NCBI RefSeq assembly: GCF_036373705.1
Contig: NC_089863.1
Location: 800,001 to 864,000, forward strand
Origin: Amia ocellicauda
Lineage: Eukaryota > Chordata > Actinopteri > Amiiformes > Amiidae
DNA: 64,000 bases
Direction of reading: 5' to 3'
The translations under genes and the position numbers were made by a program. The notes beneath the pieces are model-generated. The model saw only the letters and a program-made list of their open reading frames with translations, made no database searches and was not told the DNA's origin. Shown piece after piece: positions 55,091-64,000 of the stretch. Numbering within the stretch: the first letter of the stretch is position 1; the number at the start of each line of letters is the position of its first letter.

Positions 55091-58000
55091 TCACCTGTAA
55101 GCACCTTTGCAGAGGGAGTAGCATACAACACCCTCACCATCGCAAGAGTCCAGCTGAATCTTCTGCTGTCAAACAAGGTAATCTAAGATAAGAAAGAAGG
55201 TCTATTATGAAGAGAGGCTGCACTAGTTTATATCAAGATAAATCTCTGAACTGTGTAATTTTACTTAAAAAGTGAGGGATTCAGCATTAATTTGCAAAGG
55301 ATCGGATTACAGCCCCTTCTGTCCCCATGTTATGTCAGCAAATCATTCATTGCAAGGAAGTCAAAGGTCCAATAGATGTGATTGCCAAGATAAATTAAAA
55401 TTCACCATTCACCATGTTGAGGAACTCTGCCCTGTGTCTAAGTAGTACATGAAGGAAAAACATAGTGATTTTAATTATGAGTTCAATTCGACCTTGTTTA
55501 GTTTGATCTCTTTGATTTATTTAAGTGGGAGGCAAATTATGTAGAGGTATCTGTGAGGAGGTGAACTCACTCCTCATGGAGCCGTGTTAAATGTCTTCTT
55601 TTATAATTACAATCAGTCTTTCATTATGTTCTGTTGTGTTACTGTTTAGTTAAGATCTTGTTATATCTTGTACAAACAACATGTACATGATTTCATTTAT
55701 TTAATTTTATTTATTTGTGTTTACATTACATGATTGATGTACTTGTCTGTGTGTGTGCTGCCAGTGGCATTATTTTTAAAGGGGTGGGCAAGGGCAAGTT
55801 TTTATCTATGGCGGAGTATATTGGTAAACTGTTGAAGATGGGTTATTGGGGGAAACCAGGTGGGTGGGCTTCGCAGTGAAAGAGAGACAAGATGTATTAC
55901 AAGGAAAGTAGGCATATTTGCCTTTTTTATTTAAAGAAAATGATAGGCCATCTTCCTGCAGGGCCTCTTGGGGGGTGTGAATGGGGTGCCATCTTTCCAG
56001 TTCAGTTCCCTCCTGGGGGGCAGGTTCTTGTGACACTAGTGGTTCTGACCAGGCATAGAGCTCCTCCCAGGTGGAGTCATCAGAGGATGTGAAAAGGAGC
56101 ACAAGGTAAGCTAACACTAGCTCTGCACAGCAGCAGCAGTGAAACCCAGCTGCCAGGGTCAAGGCAGAGCTCTTATATCAGCCTCCCTCCTCATGAGGAG
56201 AAGTGCTGTCAGCAGCCCTTGTTGCCTCTAGCTGCTCTCCATGGTGCTGCAGCTGCTGGATGCAGGGAGCTGTCCAGTGCTGACCCTGGGGATAGTGCCT
56301 GCTGGAGTCCACTTCCCACTTCCTCTCCCAGTGTCTTCCCAGTGGATGACATCATGGGCTGGAGTGGGACCAACGGGCCAGGACCCGCCCAGTCTACTGC
56401 TGGGTGTGCCTCCCAGGCTCACAGTACTTTATTGTACTACTCTAAATACATATTCAATAGTATTGCTCTGCTGTGTTTGTTGAATTCTCACTACTGGTAT
56501 TCAACATACTACTGGAGTGGAACCCTTTCTTGCATTCATCTACTGCCAGTCAATCTTTTGGCATGATTAAACTTCTCTTCATTTTTTTGAAGTCCTTAAA
56601 AATGGTGTGCATATGATATTGGGTATTGTACACACTATAACAGCAATCATGTAAATGCATATTATTGAAACTGAGCCTTTTAATCCCACTTGAAAGTTTT
56701 AGTAAGTTTTAGCATTCGTTTGATTTTGTTGAGCTATTTTGAACTGTGTCACCCTAAACAGTGACCACTCTTAATACCACCTCCTACCTGTCTGACCCTC
56801 ACCGGTGCTGCTACTACTGATACTACAGCTTCCGGGGAGACTTCGGTCATTAATGGGTTGGATACTAACAGAGGTGGATTCAAGTGCGTACTCAACCAGA
56901 AGTCCATAGTCAAGAACAGTCCAGAGGTAGATCAATTGGGCAGACAGGCAAAACAAGGAGATCCAAAGGGGAAGTCGTAAGGAGGAAGCGACAGGCCAGG
57001 AACACTAATAGACAGGTGATATATACGGAATGCTTAGAAGTGACTCTGAGAAAAAGACAAGACTGAGCAGTGACTGAAGGGCAAACAGGGGTTTAAGTGC
57101 AGGGCAGAGTGGAGTCAGTGCAGCTGGTAGGGAGAACCAATGAGTGCAGTGGGTGATTGGGACACGTGCACAAGGTATGTAGGAATGTTATTTGGATGAT
57201 TGATTATTGAGAGAGGGAGACTTGCTAGTATTCAGGTGATGAGGATGACCTGAAGTGGTGAACAGAAGAAGTGTGGTGAGCAGGCCTGACAGGTCACAGG
57301 GGCTTTCAATTTGTTTGTTTTTTTATATTCTGCTCTGCATCCTGGCTCAACATTTCCACACAGTAGCAGATCACATTGTACTAATTGTAAATGTACAACA
57401 GTGCCCTGCAGAATTATTTATTCCTCATTCAATGCAACAAAATAATTGTTTTGTCATAGAAAAGTTTTTGGGATAAATATATGCAAATATAAAACACTAC
57501 AGGGTTTCACGCAGCATTATTTAGGCCACCTGGGCAAAAATCGGTGCTGCCTGGCCAAACATATGCGTGGATGAAAAAAAAAAACAGTACATTTTAAAGC
57601 ACAAGCGCACGAGCTCCGCCCCCCTCTCCTGTTCGCCATGGCTCAACCTGATCTGCAAGCACCCAGACAATACGCGATCACCCCCCCTCACATGTTTATT
57701 GGATTTGAATGATTTGCATATGGATACTTTTGAACCTTGTTTTTGAACAAATATGCTAATTAAGCTGGACAATATTCCAAGTCCAATACTGAATGTCTGA
57801 CAATAGTACTGTTGTCATTAATTTATGCAGCAAACACTAAATGTGCACCTGCATTGATGTTCGCTAAAACCTACTGCAGAAGGATGAGAATAATTCTGGA
57901 GGCAACTGTACCTGTTACTGTTTCATCCCGCAATTCACAAGCTCACCAACAGAGGTCATCGTCACCCGAATACTAACCCTCACATTCCCCAGCAATCAGC

Positions 58001-58690
58001 CACTTTACATTCCTCCGCACCATGTGCACTTGCTCTATCATCCTCAGATCCCATTGGACCAGCCTCTCCTTCACTGCCCTCTGCTACACGTGTAAACCCC
58101 TCTGTGACTCTCATTCAATGCTAAGTCTTGTTTTCTGTGCAGTTGCATTTCTCCGTATGCCCCATTGCTGTTGATTTCCTGTTTTCAACTTCCTTGTGTA
58201 TCACGACCACTGATTCCAAGATTCTCCCCACCAGCCTGTTCCCCTGATCATTGACCCCCTACTTGCCTTATTGACCACGGCTTCTGGGTTCTCCTGGACA
58301 TTACTGTTTGCCAGAATTGACCCCAGTCTGTTCCTGACTACCTCTCTCTCCGCACCTGGGTTCCCCTACGGTAGTGTTGCGTTACAGTACCTGTAGTTAG
58401 TAGTATTACTACTAGATCTCATTTTTTTTCTTCTCTGTTAACTTAAGTTAATTGAAATGCAGGCAAGCACCTGAATACTTAAAAAATAATGAAGTACAAA
58501 AGATGATTGACAGCAATTTATGCTCTACAACCCAGTTACACAAAAACATCGAATAGCTTTACTATGTTTTAAATAATGTAGCTCTTTTGTAAAAGCACAT
58601 TTATAGACATGTGTTGTCATTGCCTTATAAAACAATAGTAGAGAGTGAAAACAAGCCTTTTAAGCATTTTAACATTTTAACAAAACACAG
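55091..58690. other. No gene recognised
   Basis: Mostly AT-rich. Short ORFs at 55806-56566 and 57255-57476 have no recognisable domains, signal or splice context. Confidence 0.5.
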
Positions 58691-58705
58691 ATGGCACTAT
58701 ATATA

Positions 58706-58766
58706 CATAATAAGAGACCACTCCAAGAGTTCAGGAATCAATGTTAAGTGGTCTCTTAATTTTTTC

Positions 58767-58775
<9 letters not shown>
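58706..58775. mobile_element. Tc1-like terminal inverted repeat fragment
   Basis: AAGAGACCACT and AGTGGTCTCTTAATTTTTTC bracket about 30 bp, resembling the end of a fish Tc1 family. An AT dinucleotide run (58773-58807) follows. Confidence 0.55.
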
Positions 58776-58809
<34 letters not shown>

Positions 58810-58974
58810 TTCAAACTGCCACTGAATAACCAAATAAACTAAAATGGCTACACAAAGTGAGTTTTGAAGACCTTGTAATAATCAGTGTTGTTCAGTGTGT
58901 GATCATGATATACTGCACATTGCTGCTGCACAGGACGTACAGCACAAATACCGGGGGCTCCAGGTACTAATAGT

Positions 58975-59480
58975 ACTGCCAAGACTACTGCAGTGCTCAG
59001 GGATCTATCTGCTGCCGATGGTCTGCCTGAGCAGATTGTAACCGATAATGGACCTCAGTTCACCTCCGCAGAGTTCAATGAGTTCCTGAAGATGAATGCA
59101 GTGAAACCCAGGTCAGCTGCACATCACCCTGCTTCAAATGCGTTGGTAGAGAGTACGACACAGAAAACACCAGCAGGGCTGTTCCTGAAGAGACAGATTC
59201 GTACTCGACTCGAAGTGATGGAATCCAAACAAGGAGAAAGTTCACGAGGTGTGGCAGACAGAAGCACACCCTGCAAACCTTTTCTGTAGACCAGCCTGTG
59301 CTTGTGAGAAACTACAGGGGAGGAGAAGGTGTGAAATGGACAAAGGGTAAAATCAAGGAAGTTCTGGGTGCTGTCACTTATCTGGTAGAGGTGAATGGAA
59401 GATGTGTGAAAAGGCGAGTTAACCAGGTGCTTGATGCTCAATGTGATAGTGTAACAGGAAGAGAAAATGCAGATGTATAG
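58975..59480 (+). mobile_element. Ty3/gypsy integrase relic
   Basis: The frame from 58993 reads PEQIVTDNGPQFTSAEF, the second catalytic Asp region of a retroviral-type integrase core, then HHPASNALVEST, which carries the Glu motif in a changed form. A second frame (59298-59480) has GVKWTKGKIKEVLGAVTYLV and VKRRVNQVL, the C-terminal integrase block of gypsy elements. The region between is degraded. No LTRs, gag or RT are nearby. It cannot function. Confidence 0.85.
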
Positions 59481-59517
59481 AAAGCTGTGGATGTTTCTAG
59501 AACACAAGGAGTAAAAT

Positions 59518-61492
59518 ACTGGACTGGACTGGTCTGTGTTTCTCTCACACTGGGGCTGTACTGGTCTGTGTTTCTCTCACACTGGGGCTGTACTGGTCTG
59601 TGTTTCTCTCACACTGGTGCTGTACTGCTCTGTGTTTCTCTCACACTGGGGCTGGACTGGTCTGTGTTTCTCTCACACTGGGGCTGGACTGGTCTGTGTT
59701 TCTCTCACACTGGTGCTGTACTGGTCTGTGTTTCTCTCACACTGGTGCTGTGCTGGTCTGTGTTTCTCTCACACTGGGGCTGGACTGGTCTGTGTTTCTC
59801 TCACACTGGTGCTGTACTGGTCTGTGTTTCTCTCACACTGGGGCTGTACTGGTCTGTGTTTCTCTCACACTGGGGCTGTACTGGTCTGTGTTTCTCTCAC
59901 ACTGGGGCTGTACTGGTCTGTGTTTCTCTCACACTGGGGCTGGACTGGTCTGTGTTTCTCTCACACTGGTGCTGCACTGCTCTGTGTTTCTCTCACACTG
60001 GGGCTGTACTGGTCTGTGTTTCTCTCACACTGGTGCTGTACTGCTCTGTGTTTCTCTCACACTGGGGCTGGACTGGTCTGTGTTTCTCTCACACTGGGGC
60101 TGGACTGGTCTGTGTTTCTCTCACACTGGTGCTGTACTGGTCTGTGTTTCTCTCACACTGGTGCTGTGCTGGTCTGTGTTTCTCTCACACTGGGGCTGGA
60201 CTGGTCTGTGTTTCTCTCACACTGGTGCTGTACTGGTCTGTGTTTCTCTCACACTGGGGCTGTACTGGTCTGTGTTTCTCTCACACTGAGGCTGTACTGG
60301 TCTGTGTTTCTCTCACACTGGGGCTGTACTGGTCTGTGTTTCTCTCACACTGGGGCTGGACTGGTCTGTGTTTCTCTCACACTGGTGCTGCACTGCTCTG
60401 TGTTTCTCTCACACTGGGGCTGTACTGGTCTGTGTTTCTCTCACACTGGGGCTGTACTGGTCTGTGTTTCTCTCACACTGGTGCTGGACTGGTCTGTGTT
60501 TCTCTCACACTGGTGCTGTACTGGTCTGTGTTTCTCTCACACTGGGGCTGTACTGGTCTGTGTTTCTCTCACACTGGTGCTGTACTGGTCTGTGTTTCTC
60601 TCACACTGGTGCTGTACTGGTCTGTGTTTCTCTCACACTGGGGCTGTACTGGTCTGTGTTTCTCTCACACGGGGGCTGTACTGGTCTGTGTTTCTCTCAC
60701 ACTGGGGCTGGACTGGTCTGTGTTTCTCTCACACTGGGGCTGGACTGGTCTGTGTTTCTCTCACACTGGTGCTGCACTGCTCTGTGTTTCTCTCACACTG
60801 GGGCTGTATTGGTCTGTGTTTCTCTCACACTGGTGCTGTACTGGTCTGTGTTTCTCTCACACTGGTGCTGTACTGGTCTGTGTTTCTCTCACACTGGGGC
60901 TGGACTGGTCTGTGTTTCTCTCACACTGGTGCTGTACTGGTCTGTGTTTCTCTCACACTGGTGCTGTACTGGTCTGTGTTTCTCTCACCGGGGATGGACT
61001 GGTCTGTGTTTCTCTCACACTGGTGCTGGACTGGTCTGTGTTTCGCTCCCACTGGTGCTGTACAGGTCTGTGTTTCTCTCACACTGGTGCTGTACTGGTC
61101 TGTGTTTCTCTCACACTGGTGCTGTACAGGTCTGTGTTTCTCTCACACTGGTGCTGTACTGCTCTGTGTTTCTCTCACTGGGGCTGGACTGGTCTGTGTT
61201 TCTCTCACACTGGTGCTGTACTGGTCTGTGTTTCTCTCACACTGGGGCTGTACTGGTCTGTGTTTCTCTCACACTGGTGCTGTACTGGTCTGTGTTTCTC
61301 TCACACTGGGGCTGTACTGGTCTGTGTTTCTCTCACACTGGGGCTGTACTGGTCTGTGTTTCTCTCACACTGGGGCTGTACTGGTCTGTGTTTCTCTCAC
61401 ACTGGGGCTGTACTGGTCTGTGTTTCTCTCACACTGGTGCTGTACTGGTCTGTGTTTCTGTCACACTGGGGCTGTACTGGTCTGTGTTTCTG
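59518..61492. repeat. 32-bp satellite with 13-mer higher-order structure
   Basis: About 61 units of 32 bp (TGGTCTGTGTTTCTCTCA plus CACTGGGGCTGTAC). Units differ at the GGGG/GGTG, TAC/GAC/TGC/CAC and TGG/TGC positions. Rare variants recur 416 bp (13 units) apart: GTGCTGTACTGC at about 59617 and 60033, and GCTGCACTGC at 59971, 60387 and, 384 bp on, 60771. All three plus frames are open for hundreds of codons because 32 is not a multiple of 3 and the unit has no stops. Confidence 0.95.
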
Positions 61493-64000
61493 CTGTACTG
61501 TACTGCTGTACTGTAGAGGCATCAGACAAACAAACAATAACAAAATACTGAAAGTCCTGCAAAGACAGGATCACGTGAATTGTGGACTGATCTCTGTTTG
61601 TGTCCTTTTACTGTTATTCCTGAACATTATGACTGCCTGAGATTGTTGTAATGGCAGCAGGAGGCCTCAGGACAGTCTGGACAGTGAGTTTAACCAAACT
61701 GGAACTGAGGGCTTTTCAGCTAGAGAGTCCTGGTCCATTCCAGTGTAGTGTAGTGTAGTGTAGTACAGTATAGTATAGTAGAGTCCAGGACTGTATTGCA
61801 GTGCAGCCATGCAGTCTAGTCTAGTGTTCGTGCTCCCCAGCCATAGGGGTGTGGAGATTTGAACAGTGGTCACCTGAAGGTACAGAGTTCACCTGCTGAA
61901 CACAGGTGTGTCTCAGTTTCACTGATCAAAGGTCACATCTACAGCACTGCTCAGCTCAGCAGAGAGCACACACAGCGAGGGGACAGACTCATTCAGAGGG
62001 ACTGTTGATTTCCAGTAAACAATAAGGCAGTGATGTGTGGAAAATAGGACATTTTTTTACACAAAATGTAAATCAAAACAGTCATACAAAAAAGCCATAA
62101 GCAGAAACCCAGCTCCTCTAAAGCTGACACTACACACATTTAAACAGGTCCCTACCTACACAGACAACTAATCATGAACACAAACAAGTCGAATAGCAAA
62201 CAATCCAGTCCGAAATCCAATCTTTGGCTTTAATAACTAATAGCAAAGTACTGTTAATCAATACTCTCCGATCTGGTCCCCTGCCCCCCTCTTTTCCTCT
62301 ACAACAAGAAGTCAGGAGCTTCTCTGTCTTATTGAGGGTAGAGCCGGAAATTGAGCCCCAGGTAAATCACTCCCTTCTGGGTCCTTTAGCACCACCTGGC
62401 ACTGCGTCACAATGTATATATTGAAATTACTGTTTCCATTGAACTTTTCATAGAGAACAGAGGAAGACACACAGCCAGAGTCCAGAGTAACTCATCAGCA
62501 TTCACATTATAGCAGATTAAACACAGTATACAAAACACATCACTCAAATAAATAATTAAATTACATGAACTAAATAAATATTCACTGGAACTCAAATTAA
62601 TATCCAAAATAAATAACTCAAACAGATGCATGAACTCAGATACCTCAAAAATTTAACAGTGTTGTGTATGTGTGAGTGAGAGTTATGGTGTGTGTAAATT
62701 ACACACACACGGACAGATACACACTGACAGGGGAACATTTTTTATAACTTGTTTTGCACTGTTTACAAAAGTGCCCTTAAACGCAGTTGCAGTCTCTAGG
62801 TGTTGCTTTAATGCCCTGTCCAATGATGCCATCAGATCCAATAATCCTAGAGACACTCCTGGGTTTTGTGAGTCTTCACTCTCATCAGGACCGCACAAAG
62901 AGCTCAAAGGCCCCGCAACATTTGACAGACAATGTTTTTTGGCAAAATATGTCTGTTCCTGTCTACCTCTTCATTGTGCTTTCACTCTGTGTTTCTACAG
63001 CCCTCAGGCAGTGGGGGAGCCGTGTGAACTTTGCCCAACATCGCTGGCGTTCATACTTTTTGCTCTTTTCTGGGATGTCACTCACCCCTCAATCAGTCCA
63101 GACCAAATCCTTCGACATGGAAGCACAATGGTGCATTACGTGTTGTGCACCCATACATTAGTTAAACAAATGAAAGGAATCCCAAAACAAAACCCTGACT
63201 CCTAGTTGAGGCTGCCTACACAGTGTAAACACACCTCTCTCTAAACATCACCTGTTCATCAACATGACAGACTCAAGACAAAACAGTAAACAGGTCCAAA
63301 TCTCAAATTCAGAAGGACAGTCACAGTCCATGAGCCAACAGTGCTTTTGGTTGTCACACAATCAGGGTCAAATTCACAGACAGGGGTCTCCGAAAGCAGG
63401 AGAATAGGCATAAAATAATAACCAGCACTTCGCCTCCCCCCCCGGACCACACTTTGTCAGCTATACCCCCCATGCCTCACCACTCCCCCGGACCACACTT
63501 CGTCAGATCGCAAAGCACCTACATTCAGTTCAAATCAAAGCATGATACATTTTACAAATTCCAATTTACACAAGTATGTATAATATATAAGGTCTTACAT
63601 CCATAGTAGATGCTGATGAGTGCAGACAAGATATTAGATCACAGTCAAGGGCTGAGGGAATGGGATCATAGGGGAAATCAAAATAAATAATACGAGTACT
63701 AGTAATGCAAGGCAAGTAGTATGACAAAATGTAAAGTGCTATCTTATAGGAGAGTAAATGATGAAATTACAAGTAGAGTTTGAAAAGATGCGTCTTGACT
63801 AAGCGCCGGAACAAGGTCAGAGACTCTACTGTTTTGACTTCATTGGGAAGGTCATTCCACCATTTAGGGTTCAGGGATGAGAAGGAGCAGCTCTGGAGGA
63901 AGGAGAGTGGAGAGGAGGCAGAGTTAGTCTTCTGGCACTGGAGGAGTGCAGTGGTCTGGAGGGGATGTATGGAGAGACGAGTGTCTGAAGGTATCTTGGT
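61493..64000. other. No gene recognised; dispersed repeat at the end
   Basis: A TAGTG pentamer run lies at 61743-61775. The last 220 bp (from 63780, with GGTCATTCCACCATTTAGGG) resemble a sequence widely dispersed in fish genomes, cut by the window edge. The 177-codon ORF at 62672 shows no recognisable domain. Confidence 0.5.

Noticed and set aside
55806-56566. ORFs of 115-118 codons on both strands
   Set aside because: No domain, signal or conservation clue; overlapping frames on both strands look like chance.
59487-61640. ORF of 717 codons and overlapping 671- and 382-codon ORFs
   Set aside because: Pure translation of the 32-bp satellite in three frames; no start context, domains or splice signals.
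62672-63205. 177-codon ORF
   Set aside because: No recognisable domain, poor start context, and the opposite strand is equally open; no splice support.

Overview
The window looks like genomic DNA of a ray-finned fish. It has spliced vertebrate genes, many Tc1-like transposons with TA target sites, hAT elements, CR1-, L1- and Rex-like LINE relics, a Ty3/gypsy integrase relic and unusually many micro- and minisatellites. CR1-like LINEs and a gp1ba–psmb6 neighbourhood would fit a non-teleost or early-branching ray-finned fish, but I cannot fix the species.

Layout. 250-8280 (minus): a complete 14-exon kcnab3 (Kv channel beta-3 subunit), with a deleted Tc1 copy and several minisatellites in its introns. 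8281-16178: repeat-rich intergenic DNA with one unrecognised spliced exon (11720-12041, minus) and a 1 kb decamer satellite. 16386-17642 (minus): complete 4-exon trappc1, one intron of which looks U12-type. About 17.7-18.6 kb: shared divergent promoter region. 18610-22166 (plus): 6-exon psmb6 (proteasome beta-1) with a 1.6 kb Tc1 in its last intron and an apparent one-base deletion in a G run. 22648-25143 (minus): intronless gp1ba (platelet glycoprotein Ib alpha) with a 10-residue mucin-like VNTR. 24655-28832 is duplicated at about 30274-34743, giving a truncated gp1ba pseudogene.

36893-49868 (plus): a GIMAP-family GTPase gene, with a 31-nt first exon, an 11 kb intron holding nested hAT elements, a nearly intact Tc1 and an inverted CR1 pair, then two phase-1 exons that each encode a complete AIG1 GTPase domain. 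50-59.5 kb: no host gene recognised; a Harbinger-like element with a hAT nested in it, an L1-like RT relic and a gypsy integrase relic. 59.5-61.5 kb: a 32-bp satellite with higher-order structure. 61.5-64 kb: no gene recognised.

The host genes do not form a pathway. kcnab3-trappc1 and psmb6-gp1ba each correspond to neighbourhoods on human 17p13, so their joining here probably reflects an ancestral linkage. Proximity of a GIMAP gene is not the human arrangement.
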